Of a stretch of DNA of 64,000 nucleotides, positions 33,316 through 42,200 are shown in pieces. Within the stretch, counting starts at the first letter, position 1. Each line of letters starts with the position of its first letter. The translations under genes were made by a program, and so were the position numbers. This stretch comes from an uncultured Porphyromonadaceae bacterium. GTDB lineage: Bacteria > Bacteroidota > Bacteroidia > Bacteroidales > Muribaculaceae. The notes under the pieces are model-generated. The model made no database searches, was not told the DNA's origin, and saw nothing but the letters and a program-made list of their open reading frames with translations. Where the stretch lies: the NCBI GenBank assembly GCA_905202215.1, contig CAJKRG010000009.1, forward strand, positions 1 to 64,000, given 5' to 3'.

Positions 33316-33810
33316 TCAGGAGAAACGTTCCTGAAGTTTCTTGCGGGCAAAGAAAATGCGGCTCTTTACAGTGCCCAGAGGCAGATTCATGTGCTCGGCG
33401 ATTTCATTGTATTTATATCCGGCTACATGCATCGAGAACGGAATGCGGTATTCGTCGGCGAATTCGTTGATGGCGTCGGTGATCTCGTTTGCGCCGTAGG
33501 TCTCCTCAGGAGATTCGAAACCGCTGTCCTGGCTGAGGTTGAGATGATAGAGGTTGTCGGTTGTATCGACTATTGTGGCCGAACGCACGCTGCGGCGGTA
33601 GTTGTTGATGAAGATATTCCGCATGATGGTGAAAACCCAACCTTTGAAGTTTGTGTTTTCAGCATACTTGTCTTCATTGTCAAGCGCCTTGAGCGTTGTG
33701 TCCTGAAGAAGATCGTAAGCGTCGTCACGGTTCGAGGTGAGCATGAATGCGAAGTTCAGTAGATTTGACTGAAGGCTCATCAGGTTGCTTTGAAATTTTG
33801 CGCTTGCCAT
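33316..33810 (-). CDS. ECF-type RNA polymerase sigma factor
   Basis: A 164-residue sigma factor. Region 2 is at about 18-85 (NLLNFAFMLTSNRDDAYDLLQDTTLKALDN and NFKGWVFTIMRNIFINNYRR). Region 4 is at about 105-160 (GYKYNEIAEHMNLPLGTVKSRIFFARKKLQERF). It belongs to the group common in Bacteroidota without a linked anti-sigma gene. An in-frame ATG at 33864 is also possible: a TAATTTTG element at 33881-33888 precedes both. The ATG at 33810 gives the usual family N terminus. Confidence 0.93.
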   Translation of the reverse strand: MASAKFQSNLMSLQSNLLNFAFMLTSNRDDAYDLLQDTTLKALDNEDKYAENTNFKGWVFTIMRNIFINNYRRSVRSATIVDTTDNLYHLNLSQDSGFESPEETYGANEITDAINEFADEYRIPFSMHVAGYKYNEIAEHMNLPLGTVKSRIFFARKKLQERFS

Positions 33811-33880
33811 AGTGATAAAATTTAGTAGTTTTCGAGCAGGATTCTTTAGTTTTTTGCGTGTCATTTTTTGTTTGACGATT

Positions 33881-33888
33881 CAAAATTA
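33881..33888 (-). promoter_or_regulatory. -7 element of the ECF sigma gene
   Basis: TAATTTTG on the minus strand, with a TTG 18 bp upstream. The surrounding 33.87-34.05 kb is AT-rich and contains no gene. Confidence 0.5.
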
Positions 33889-34055
33889 CGGATAATTCAA
33901 CAAAGTCAAGAATTATAAAGTTAATAAATGTGAAATTGGTGACAATTTGATTACATTTGATTTAATACACTGAAAATCAGTGATAAAATATGAATTAAAA
34001 TTGTTTCAAAGTTGTTACAATGGCTCGAATGTTACAAAATAACCCCTGTTTGTAA

Positions 34056-34086
34056 CAAAAAAACGCGCCCGTGCAGGGGGCGCGTT
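34056..34086 (-). terminator. Terminator after hppA
   Basis: AACGCGCCC (34062-34070) / GGGCGCGTT (34078-34086) with a 7-nt loop, followed by seven T on the minus strand. Confidence 0.92.
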
Positions 34087-34105
34087 CAAGAGGTGTTTTG
34101 CGAGC

Positions 34106-36295
34106 TTAGAAAAGACTCCAGCTCACCGTGAGACCGGCCATGACGATCGATACCATCGACATGAGCTTGATGAGGATATTGAGCGACGGCCCCGATGTGT
34201 CTTTGAAGGGATCGCCTACGGTGTCGCCGACAACCGTCGCCTTGTGTACGTCGCTGCCTTTGCCGCCGAAGTTGCCTTCCTCGACATATTTTTTGGCATT
34301 ATCCCATGCGCCCCCCGAATTGGCCATGAATACAGCCAGGACAAAGCCGGCCGAAAGGCCGCCTACGAGAAGGCCGAGCACACCGGGCACGCCGAAGATA
34401 AGACCTGTGACGATGGGCGCTACGATGGCGAGCAGCGACGGGAAGATCATCTCGCGCTGTGCGCCTTTGGTCGAAATCTGTACGCAGCGTGCGTAGTCCG
34501 GTTCGGCTTTTCCTTCGAGAATACCTTTGATTTCACGGAACTGGCGGCGCACTTCGTCGACCATATGGGCGGCCGCACGTCCTACGGCGTTCATTGTCAG
34601 GCCGCAGAAGAGGAATGCCATCATGGCTCCGATAAACATGCCTGAAAGCACCTTGGGGCTCATGAGGTTGACTTCATAGAGGGTCATGAAATCGATGAAT
34701 GTCATCTGATGGATTTCGACAACACGGTCGCCGAGCTGAATTGTCGTCTCGCCGAGACGTTCGAGTCCGATACGTATCTCTTCTATATAAGATGCGAGCA
34801 GGGCCAGACCTGTGAGCGCGGCCGAGCCGATTGCGAAGCCTTTGCCTGTGGCGGCCGTAGTATTGCCGAGGGAGTCGAGGGCATCGGTACGCTTGCGCAC
34901 TTCCTTGCCGAGACCGCTCATTTCGGCGTTGCCGCCGGCATTGTCGGCGATAGGTCCGTAGGCGTCTGTGGCGAGGGTTATGCCGAGTGTCGACAGCATG
35001 CCTACGGCGGCGATTCCGATACCGTAGAGGCCCATGCCGACGTTGGCGAAGTCAAAGCCGGAAGCGAACCAGTAGCTTAATATTATACCGACCACAACAG
35101 CAAGCACAGGCACGGCTGTCGATACCATGCCGAGGCCCACACCCGAGATGATGACTGTAGCCGGTCCGGTAGTGCCGCTTTCGGCAAGACGCTTGGTCGG
35201 TTTATATGATTGCGAGGTATAGTATTCGGTCGAGCGGCCTATTACCACGCCGACAAGAAGGCCTACGATTACCGAGCAGCTGATCCACTGCCAGTTGTCG
35301 AGTCCGAGCAGCCATAGTATGAGGAATGTGGCGCCTACGATTAGAACGGAGCTGAGGTTGGTGCCGAAGGCGAGTGCTCCGAGAAGATTCTTCATCGAGG
35401 CGTCTTCCTTGGTGCGGACGCAGAATATGCCGAGAATAGACAGAAGAATGCCTACGGCGGCGATGAGCATCGGCGCTATGACGGCCTTGTACTGCATCAC
35501 TTCGTCGCCTGTCAGAAGATATGCGGCCGCCCCGAGGGCCGAAGTGGCGAGGATCGAGCCGCAGTATGATTCGTAGAGGTCGGCGCCCATGCCGGCGACG
35601 TCGCCTACGTTGTCGCCTACATTGTCGGCTATTGTGGCCGGATTGCGGGGATCATCCTCGGGGATGCCGGCTTCGACTTTACCTACGAGGTCGGCACCGA
35701 CATCGGCTGCCTTGGTGTATATGCCGCCGCCCACGCGGGCGAAGAGGGCCTGGGTCGAGGCGCCCATGCCGAACGTGAGCATGGTGGTGGTGATCATGGC
35801 GAGTTTGGCTGTACCGGGAAGATCAACGAGCCAGTCGAGCAGGAGATACCAGAACGAGATATCGATGAGGCCGAGACCGACAACTACAAGACCCATCACC
35901 GCACCCGAACGGAATGCTACGCGCAGACCGGCGTTGAGCGAGCCGCGGGCCGCGTTGGCCGTACGTGCCGAGGCATATGTGGCCGTCTTCATGCCGAGAA
36001 AGCCCGACAGGCCCGAAAAGAAGCCGCCGGTAAGGAATGCCACAGGCACCCAGGGATTCTGGAGCTGGAAGCCGTAAGCCATCACTGAGAAAAGAACGAC
36101 AAGGCATAGAAAAACGATGCCTACGATCTTGTACTGTTGTTTGAGGTAGGACATTGCGCCTTTGCGCACGTGCGACGCTATACGCGCCATTGTCTCGGTG
36201 CCTTCGCTTTCTTTCATCATCTGACGGTAGAAATACCAAGCCAGAGCGAGAGCCACGACTGCCGAGACCGGAACGAGCCAAAATACAGGATTCAT
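34106..36295 (-). CDS. hppA: Membrane-bound ion-pumping pyrophosphatase
   Basis: A 729-residue integral membrane pump that couples PPi hydrolysis to H+ and/or Na+ transport. The substrate-binding motif ADVGADLVGKVEAGIPEDD is near 200-218, followed by NPATIADNVGDNVGDVAGMGADL. A second acidic motif is TDAYGPIADNAGGNAEMS. The segment GNTTAATGKGFAIG near 475-488 has Ala and Gly where K+-independent enzymes have Lys and Thr, which points to the K+-dependent subfamily. About 16 membrane helices. Monocistronic, with a strong terminator. Confidence 0.97.
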   Translation of the reverse strand: MNPVFWLVPVSAVVALALAWYFYRQMMKESEGTETMARIASHVRKGAMSYLKQQYKIVGIVFLCLVVLFSVMAYGFQLQNPWVPVAFLTGGFFSGLSGFLGMKTATYASARTANAARGSLNAGLRVAFRSGAVMGLVVVGLGLIDISFWYLLLDWLVDLPGTAKLAMITTTMLTFGMGASTQALFARVGGGIYTKAADVGADLVGKVEAGIPEDDPRNPATIADNVGDNVGDVAGMGADLYESYCGSILATSALGAAAYLLTGDEVMQYKAVIAPMLIAAVGILLSILGIFCVRTKEDASMKNLLGALAFGTNLSSVLIVGATFLILWLLGLDNWQWISCSVIVGLLVGVVIGRSTEYYTSQSYKPTKRLAESGTTGPATVIISGVGLGMVSTAVPVLAVVVGIILSYWFASGFDFANVGMGLYGIGIAAVGMLSTLGITLATDAYGPIADNAGGNAEMSGLGKEVRKRTDALDSLGNTTAATGKGFAIGSAALTGLALLASYIEEIRIGLERLGETTIQLGDRVVEIHQMTFIDFMTLYEVNLMSPKVLSGMFIGAMMAFLFCGLTMNAVGRAAAHMVDEVRRQFREIKGILEGKAEPDYARCVQISTKGAQREMIFPSLLAIVAPIVTGLIFGVPGVLGLLVGGLSAGFVLAVFMANSGGAWDNAKKYVEEGNFGGKGSDVHKATVVGDTVGDPFKDTSGPSLNILIKLMSMVSIVMAGLTVSWSLF

Positions 36296-36340
36296 GGTAG
36301 ATTAGAATTAGGATAAATTGATATTGATGATTGATTCAAG

Positions 36341-36826
36341 TCATGGAGTTGCCGTAAAAATAGTATCGACGGCTATCTCTACGTCGTAAGGTGTCGCTTT
36401 GCCGTTTTTGTGGCTTACGGCCGAGCGCGTGTAGTAGAAGGCCTGCTGTACGTCCCATGACCGTACTCCGATCATGCGTGTTTCGCCGGCCGGTATGTCT
36501 GTGCCGACATTATGGCTCGCACGGTGCAGCAGATGTCTGTCGAGATCGTAGTAACTTATGGTGAAGGACATGCGCCGTATCGGCATGTTGCCTGTGTTCG
36601 TGGCGAAAAAGGTTTCACGCCTGGAGCGGAGCGGTTTGTCATAACCCTTGACCTCGATCATTTCTGCGGTGGGAGCGGCTATTGTGTCGTATACGGGCCG
36701 CACTTCGGACGCCGGCACTTCTCTGGTGTCGGATTTGGCATGTAGTCCTCGGCGTGTGGTGCGCTGGGCCGTACATGTCAAGGCTATGGTTATGGCTATG
36801 AGAATCAGAACGGGAAGTCTTTTCAT
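36341..36826 (-). CDS. Secreted protein of unknown function
   Basis: A 161-residue protein with signal peptide MKRLPVLILIAITIALTCTA. The mature part contains FFATNTGNMPIRRMSFTISYYDLDRHLLHRASHNVGTDIPAGETRMIGVRSWD. This reads like one beta-sandwich domain of the kind that modifies or binds at the cell surface. I do not recognise the family. The ATG overlaps the preceding gene stop as ATGA, and it is the last of four overlapping genes starting with ubiE. Confidence 0.7.
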   Translation of the reverse strand: MKRLPVLILIAITIALTCTAQRTTRRGLHAKSDTREVPASEVRPVYDTIAAPTAEMIEVKGYDKPLRSRRETFFATNTGNMPIRRMSFTISYYDLDRHLLHRASHNVGTDIPAGETRMIGVRSWDVQQAFYYTRSAVSHKNGKATPYDVEIAVDTIFTATP

Positions 36827-37347
36827 AGTATTACAGGTGTTGGATTGGCATCTATTCTCACGGCTCCGTCTATGCCTTCGGGCCTTTGGTCCCCTTCGGT
36901 AACGGCAATCCGGAAGAGGTAGGGCAGCAATCGCCGGAAACTGACTCTTTTGCCGCGGCGGTAGGCCTTGAATGTGCAGGAGCGCAGCCGAGTATCGAAT
37001 TCCACGATGAAATGCAGTTTTTTGTTGCGTAGGCGGTTGGTGCCCAGCGCCGGATCGGCTGCGAATTCGGCGTCGTAGGTGCGTGGTGTCGCCGTCGCTT
37101 TCAGGGTGCCGACGACCGTGCCCGGTTCGAGACTGTAGTCGTCCGATTCGATTATAGTCACGTTGTAATCATCGCGTGTGCCGGGGATTCGCGAGAACCG
37201 AAGCACTGCGCCCGATGCCGTCGTCTCCCAGATACCGCAGGCGTCGATATGTTCGGCGTCATTGCCCAGTTCCACCACGCTAAGCGGAGGAACCGCCGCC
37301 GCCGAGAGAGCAAGGGCGGCACAGGCAATGACGGCCGTTATTTTCAT
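36823..37347 (-). CDS. Secreted protein of unknown function
   Basis: A 174-residue protein with signal peptide MKITAVIACAALALSAAA. The mature domain has IDACGIWETTASGAVLRFSR, a pattern seen in small beta-barrel proteins, and a basic C-terminal part (FKAYRRGKRVSFRRLLPYLFR). No family recognised. Both ends overlap neighbours by 4 bp (ATGA), indicating translational coupling. Confidence 0.7.
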   Translation of the reverse strand: MKITAVIACAALALSAAAVPPLSVVELGNDAEHIDACGIWETTASGAVLRFSRIPGTRDDYNVTIIESDDYSLEPGTVVGTLKATATPRTYDAEFAADPALGTNRLRNKKLHFIVEFDTRLRSCTFKAYRRGKRVSFRRLLPYLFRIAVTEGDQRPEGIDGAVRIDANPTPVIL

Positions 37348-38789
37348 ATGCTGCTGAACTTATAGGAGAAGCCTATCGACAGGATTTCCTTGATCTGTAG
37401 TTTCTTCCAGTCGGGATGATCCTTGTAGTAGGGAGTCAGTGTATCGTATCGGGCATTGAAGTTGATCTGCGATGTGAGGAAGCGGTTGATGATGAAGGAT
37501 AGCGTATTTTCCCAGTCGGCCTGGAAGCTGTCGTAGTTGGAGAAGGCGAATATGCGGGAGTTGAAGTTGATATTGTTGCATATCTTCCAGAAGAGGCGTA
37601 TCTCGGCCGACGAACCGAAGTTATGCTTCGTTATGCGGCCTTCGTCTATGCCGTAGCTGGTAGGGCTGAGACGGTGGTTTATACATGTCTTCAGGCCGTA
37701 CGACAGCGGCGCGAGCGACGCATCGAAGGTGAAGGTCTTTTTGGCGTTGGCATAGTTGTAGGTCATACCGATACCGACAGTGAGCTCGCCGGGCGACATA
37801 AAGGCCGAGCGTAGGTTGTGGCTGTTTGTATTGTATGAGTTCAGAAGCTGTGTCTTGAACTGGCCCGTGAACGAATAGTACCACCTTTTGGCTGCCTTGA
37901 TACCGAATGTGGTGTTGACCTGGAAAAGATCGTCGGTAATATTGTAGTTGTGTATGGAGTCGTTGGGTGCGTTGTTTATGCCGAGCTTATATTGTGCTGT
38001 GGTCTCGAAGAGGAGATTGGGGTGATACTCGGAGTTGAGTTTCACATTATATATCACGTGAGCGAGCATATTGATATTGTTGTTGCCGCCCTGATACCAG
38101 TTTGGCGACACGTATGCCTGCGAGAACTGCAGCAGAGCGTTGAACGAACGGATCCAGTGGCGTTTCTGCACCGGAGCCGACGAGATTGTCGCGCCGACAT
38201 TCTTGGCGTTGTCGAGTTCGCGGATCTCGATAGTGTGTTTCGAGGGGTCTACTACGGCATGATATTGTTTGGGCGCTTCGGGCAGGAGGTCGATGTTGTA
38301 ATATACCTTTTCGGGGTGTTTCGAGAATAGGTCGTATTTCATTGCCTCCATCGCACGGTTGAGGGCGGCCTGCTCTTCAAGCCAGCGCATGGTCTCGTTT
38401 CCGCTCAGATCGGCTTTGAAGGGATCGTCCTGTGCCGGGAATTTGTGATGGTCGAAAACAGCCGGAAGGAAAAAATACGAAGGCAACGGTTCGCTGCCCA
38501 TTGTTGTTTCGCGGGGTATATAGCGGATCGAGTCGAGATACTGGTCGATTTCCTCGATCGAGCGCACGCGGTAGAACGAGGTGTCGGGAACTTCGGCGAT
38601 GGTGCTGTCGGGCATTATACGGGCCGCTGTCGGGGCAATGTTGTTTTCGATCGGTTTTTCGACGATAATGATGGTGTCGGGCTTTACGTCGCCTACTTTG
38701 GCGTTATCGAAATACATTGCCTGAGCGTTTGCGGCTGTGTATGCCGGCAAAAGGGCGGCTATGCCCAGGATATATGCTTTTAGAGTCAT
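37344..38789 (-). CDS. DUF3078 outer membrane protein
   Basis: A 481-residue protein with signal peptide MTLKAYILGIAALLPAYTAANA. It has a proline-rich N-terminal linker and a C-terminal beta-barrel-like domain (SFNALLQFSQAYVSPNWYQGGNNNINMLAHV, then alternating strands to EILSIGFSYKFSSI). The WYQGG motif and the final aromatic residues fit DUF3078, a Bacteroidota-specific outer membrane family of unknown role. The open frame extends upstream into ubiE, but the 38789 ATG with its signal peptide is clear. It overlaps ubiE by 4 bp. Confidence 0.85.
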   Translation of the reverse strand: MTLKAYILGIAALLPAYTAANAQAMYFDNAKVGDVKPDTIIIVEKPIENNIAPTAARIMPDSTIAEVPDTSFYRVRSIEEIDQYLDSIRYIPRETTMGSEPLPSYFFLPAVFDHHKFPAQDDPFKADLSGNETMRWLEEQAALNRAMEAMKYDLFSKHPEKVYYNIDLLPEAPKQYHAVVDPSKHTIEIRELDNAKNVGATISSAPVQKRHWIRSFNALLQFSQAYVSPNWYQGGNNNINMLAHVIYNVKLNSEYHPNLLFETTAQYKLGINNAPNDSIHNYNITDDLFQVNTTFGIKAAKRWYYSFTGQFKTQLLNSYNTNSHNLRSAFMSPGELTVGIGMTYNYANAKKTFTFDASLAPLSYGLKTCINHRLSPTSYGIDEGRITKHNFGSSAEIRLFWKICNNINFNSRIFAFSNYDSFQADWENTLSFIINRFLTSQINFNARYDTLTPYYKDHPDWKKLQIKEILSIGFSYKFSSI

Positions 38790-39562
38790 AGTCGTGGTTT
38801 GAATGCGATATACAAAGTGCATACTCCCAGAGTGAGTGCGCGGAAGGAAACGTTCTCCAGTCCGGCATCTTCCATGAGAGCTGTCATGCGTTGGCGTTGT
38901 GGTGCGGCGGCTATGCTTTCGGGCAGATATGCATAAGCGCTGCGGTCTCCGGCAATGAGGCTGCCGGCAAGAGGAATGAGAGTCCGGGTATACAGACGGT
39001 AGAAAGGCTTGGCCCATGCGGCTGTCGGCGTCGAAAGTTCGAGCACGGCGAGTTTGCCTCCGGGGCGCAGTATGCGGGCCATCTCGCGGTAGCCTGCGCC
39101 GATATCGGCGAAGTTACGCACGCCGTAGGCTATGGTCACAAGGTCGAAACTGTCGTCCGGGAGCCCGGTGGCGAGGCAGTCGGCCTGGCGGAAGTCGATA
39201 TTGGCGCCCTGCGCCGCGGCTTTGGCGCGCGCTTTGTCGAGCATGCCTTCCGAGAGGTCGAGGCCGGTCACTTTCGCGCCGGGCAGGCGGCGTGCCATGG
39301 CAAGGGCCACGTCGCCGGTGCCTGTGGCAAGATCGGCTATGTCCTTGGGCGAGCTGGCGGCGGCTTCGGCCAGAAGGCGCCGCAGCCACAGACGGTCGAG
39401 TCCGAAAGTCATGGCGCGGTTCATGAAGTCGTAGGCCGGCGCTATGGCGTCGAACATGGCTTCGACCTGCTTTTCCTTCTGGCGCGGATCGTCGTGATAT
39501 GGATTGATTTTTTCTACGTCTTCCAAAGCTCGGTGTGAAAAAATATTTCCCGGCATGGACAT
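38786..39562 (-). CDS. ubiE: Demethylmenaquinone methyltransferase
   Basis: A 258-residue SAM-dependent methyltransferase for the last step of menaquinone synthesis (MenG/UbiE). Markers are VEAMFDAIAPAYDFMNRAMTFGLDRLWLR, the SAM motif DLATGTGDVALAMARR, and VTIAYGVRNFADIGAGYREMARILRPGGKL. The ATG lies inside a strong hairpin (39551-39582). A TTG at 39526 would start just before VEKINPYHDD and is an alternative. It overlaps the DUF3078 gene by 4 bp. Confidence 0.94.
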   Translation of the reverse strand: MSMPGNIFSHRALEDVEKINPYHDDPRQKEKQVEAMFDAIAPAYDFMNRAMTFGLDRLWLRRLLAEAAASSPKDIADLATGTGDVALAMARRLPGAKVTGLDLSEGMLDKARAKAAAQGANIDFRQADCLATGLPDDSFDLVTIAYGVRNFADIGAGYREMARILRPGGKLAVLELSTPTAAWAKPFYRLYTRTLIPLAGSLIAGDRSAYAYLPESIAAAPQRQRMTALMEDAGLENVSFRALTLGVCTLYIAFKPRL

Positions 39563-39582
39563 GCGCGGGCGTGTCCATGCCG
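39551..39582 (-). terminator. Hairpin over the ubiE start region, likely purC terminator
   Basis: CGGCATGGACA (39551-39561) / TGTCCATGCCG (39572-39582), a perfect 11-bp stem. On the minus strand it is followed by GGAAATATTTTTTC. It sits after the purC stop and contains the annotated ubiE ATG. Confidence 0.6.
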
Positions 39583-39602
39583 GTGTAACTGTTTATGGCT
39601 TG

Positions 39603-40544
39603 TCAGAGATTGGCGAGGAAGTCGAGGACTCCGGTCTCGATACGCTTTTCTGCATCGGCCTCGGGTGCGGGCACGAACTTACGGCCGGTCACGTGCTCGT
39701 ACAGCTCGATGTAGCGGTCTGAGATACTGCGGCAGATTTCGTCGGTCATTTCGGGCACGACCTGGCCGGGCTTGCCCATGAAGCCGTTGTCCATCAGCCA
39801 CTGACGCACGAATTCTTTTGAGAGCTGGCGCTGGGCCTTACCCTGCTCGAAGAGTTCCTGATATGTGTCGGCATAGAAGTAACGCGACGAGTCGGGAGTG
39901 TGTATTTCGTCGATGAGCATGATTTTATCGGCGAGTTTGCCGAATTCATACTTGGTATCTACGAGGATAAGACCGCGGTCGGCCGCCATCTTTGTGCCGA
40001 TCTCGAAAAGGCGCAGGGCATATTTCTCGATCACGGCATAGTCTCCGGCCGATACGAGTCCGCGGGCAATGATCTCTTCGCGGGATATGTTCTCGTCGTG
40101 GCCTTCGTCGGCTTTGGTGGTCGGGGTGACTATGGGGTGGGGAAGGCGCTGGTTCTCGCGCAGGCCTTCGGGTAGCTTGACACCGCAGATTTCGCGTGCG
40201 CCTGCCGCATATTCGCGCCATGCGCTGCCGGCGAGATAGCCGCGGACAATCATTTCCACGCGGAAGCCTTCGCAGCGCGAGCCGGCGGTTGCCATCGGAT
40301 CGACTTCGGCGAGTTTCCAGTTGGGTACCTCGGCGGCGGTTGCGTCAAGGAAGTAATTGGCAATCTGGTTGAGCACCTGGCCTTTATAGGGAATGCCCTT
40401 GGGGAGCACGACATCGAATGCCGATATGCGGTCGGTTGCTACGAGCACGATGACATCGTTCGCCAGAGTATACACGTCGCGTACCTTGCCATGGTAGACG
40501 CCGGTCTGGCCGGGGAAATTGAAGTCGGTGTGTGTGAGGGTCAT
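39603..40544 (-). CDS. purC: Phosphoribosylaminoimidazole-succinocarboxamide synthase
   Basis: A 313-residue SAICAR synthetase of purine biosynthesis that joins aspartate to CAIR with ATP. Signatures include GKVRDVYTL near the N terminus, ATDRISAFDVVLPKGIPYKGQVLNQI, EMIVRGYLAGSAW, LILVDTKYEFG and IHTPDSSRYFY. The length is that of the long (about 300-residue) class. It lies downstream of phoH with 47 bp between. Confidence 0.97.
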   Translation of the reverse strand: MTLTHTDFNFPGQTGVYHGKVRDVYTLANDVIVLVATDRISAFDVVLPKGIPYKGQVLNQIANYFLDATAAEVPNWKLAEVDPMATAGSRCEGFRVEMIVRGYLAGSAWREYAAGAREICGVKLPEGLRENQRLPHPIVTPTTKADEGHDENISREEIIARGLVSAGDYAVIEKYALRLFEIGTKMAADRGLILVDTKYEFGKLADKIMLIDEIHTPDSSRYFYADTYQELFEQGKAQRQLSKEFVRQWLMDNGFMGKPGQVVPEMTDEICRSISDRYIELYEHVTGRKFVPAPEADAEKRIETGVLDFLANL

Positions 40545-40591
40545 GATTGGCTTTTTTATGCTGTTGAGCGTTTATTCCGGCTGCTGCCGGC

Positions 40592-41596
40592 TTATTGGGT
40601 TATCGGGTTGTCGGACTGTTCCTGTGCAGCGGCTTTTGCTGCTTCTGCCGCCGCTTTCTCCTCGCGGTCGAAGCGTTCGTAGGCTTCTACAATACGCTGC
40701 ACGAGCGAATGGCGCACTATGTCTTTCCGGCCGAATTCGACCAGTCCGACGCCGGGCACGCCGTCAAGTATCTTCAGTGCCTGCACCAGACCGCTCTGTG
40801 TGCTGCGCGGCAGGTCGATCTGGGTCACGTCGCCGGTCACTATCATCTTGGCGTTCATGCCAAGGCGCGTAAGGAACATCTTGATCTGGTGCACGGTTGT
40901 GTTCTGGGCTTCGTCGAGCACTATGATGGCATCGTTGAGGGTACGGCCGCGCATGAATGCGAGAGGAGCTATCTGGATCACCTTCGTTTCCATATATTCC
41001 TTGAGCTTCATGGCCGGAATCATGTCTTCGAGGGCGTCGTAGAGCGGCTGTAGATACGGATCGATCTTATCCTTCATGTCGCCGGGCAGGAAGCCGAGTT
41101 TCTCGCCGGCCTCGACAGCCGGACGCGAAAGTATGATCTTGCGGGCCTCGCGGTTCTTCAGGGCGCGCACCGCCAGGGCGATGGCGATATATGTCTTGCC
41201 TGTGCCTGCCGGGCCGAGGGCGAAGGTCAGATCCTTGGAGGCAAATGTGTCCACAAGAGTCTGCTGGTTGGGTGTCCGGGCCGTGATCGGTTTTCCGTTC
41301 ACCCCGTAGATGATCACTCCGTCGCGCTGCTGTTCCTTGGGAGCCTCGCCTTTCACGATGTCGAGTATCACCTCTTCGCTAAGGCTGTTGTACTGCTCGG
41401 CATAGTTGGACAGCTCCTTGATTTTTGCTTCGAACTCAGCCGTTTCGTGCTCCTCGCCGATGACACGTATCACCGAGCCGCGTGCCGAAATACGCAGCTT
41501 GGGATAGAGGTTCTTTATGAGTTGCATGTTGGCGTTGTTGACGCCGTAGAAGCAAATTGGGTCGACATTGTCGACAATTACAATGCGTTCTATCAT
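40592..41596 (-). CDS. PhoH family ATPase
   Basis: A 334-residue protein with a KH-like N-terminal part (about 1-60) and a PhoH ATPase domain. Walker A is LGPAGTGKT (127-135). Walker B is in DAIIVLDEAQNTT, with a downstream MIVTGDVTQIDLP. PhoH/PhoL-type proteins are linked to ribosome or RNA maturation and are often next to ybeY. The in-frame upstream ATG at 41638 lies before the predicted transcription start (TACTTTTG at 41628-41635), so the ATG at 41596 is used. Confidence 0.94.
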   Translation of the reverse strand: MIERIVIVDNVDPICFYGVNNANMQLIKNLYPKLRISARGSVIRVIGEEHETAEFEAKIKELSNYAEQYNSLSEEVILDIVKGEAPKEQQRDGVIIYGVNGKPITARTPNQQTLVDTFASKDLTFALGPAGTGKTYIAIALAVRALKNREARKIILSRPAVEAGEKLGFLPGDMKDKIDPYLQPLYDALEDMIPAMKLKEYMETKVIQIAPLAFMRGRTLNDAIIVLDEAQNTTVHQIKMFLTRLGMNAKMIVTGDVTQIDLPRSTQSGLVQALKILDGVPGVGLVEFGRKDIVRHSLVQRIVEAYERFDREEKAAAEAAKAAAQEQSDNPITQ

Positions 41597-41627
41597 AATT
41601 GAAACGGGCCGAAAGCAAACCGGTATG

Positions 41628-41635
41628 CAAAAGTA
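41628..41635 (-). promoter_or_regulatory. -7 element of phoH
   Basis: TACTTTTG on the minus strand, with a leader of about 28 nt to the ATG at 41596. Confidence 0.6.
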
Positions 41636-41707
41636 CAAAAAATGCGGCGTTTACTACCGGTTATCGTTAAACAAAATTTCAAATTTTCAGTGCAGACTGA
41701 AATGATG

Positions 41708-42163
41708 TCAGAGATCGACGGCGCGCAGGGTCGAGATCCAGCGTAGCGCATCCTTATGGCTTATATCGCCTATGATGAGCACCACAGGCATACGGTCCGG
41801 AGTCTGGCATACGCCGAAAACGCGGTTGCGGCTTCCGTCGAAGGCCGCATATACGTCGCGGCCGTCGATTTTTACGACCGATCCTGCCGTGGTGCCTGCG
41901 AGTACGGCAGCCAGCGAGATGGCGCTGACGCCTTCGGAGTTCTTCTGATGTCCGAGTGCGAAAATGAGACTGTTGTCATGGCTGCGGTAGACATCCATGT
42001 CCATTTTTGCCGACAGGGCGTTGTCAAATGTCATTCCGTCCGGTGCCTCGATTGTCGCACCATGGCCGCGAAGCACGTTGGCGGCTCCGGCCGGGGCTGC
42101 GGCAAGCATGATGGCGAATGCAAGCAGAAGGATTCGTGAAAGAAGTGAATGTGCGCGTGTCAA
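41708..42163 (-). CDS. Small secreted protein of unknown function
   Basis: A 151-residue protein with signal peptide MTRAHSLLSRILLLAFAIMLAAAPAGA. The mature part holds a segment FDNALSAKMDMDVYRSHDNSLIFALGHQK and an end DALRWISTLRAVDL. No family recognised. It follows the SDR gene by 37 bp on the same strand and may be cotranscribed with it. Confidence 0.7.
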   Translation of the reverse strand: MTRAHSLLSRILLLAFAIMLAAAPAGAANVLRGHGATIEAPDGMTFDNALSAKMDMDVYRSHDNSLIFALGHQKNSEGVSAISLAAVLAGTTAGSVVKIDGRDVYAAFDGSRNRVFGVCQTPDRMPVVLIIGDISHKDALRWISTLRAVDL

Positions 42164-42200
42164 TGTTATGTAATGTTAACGGATTGCTCTCTCTGTTGGT

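Noticed and set aside
38790..39017. Extension of the DUF3078 protein upstream
   Set aside because: It overlaps ubiE in another frame; the signal peptide begins at 38789.
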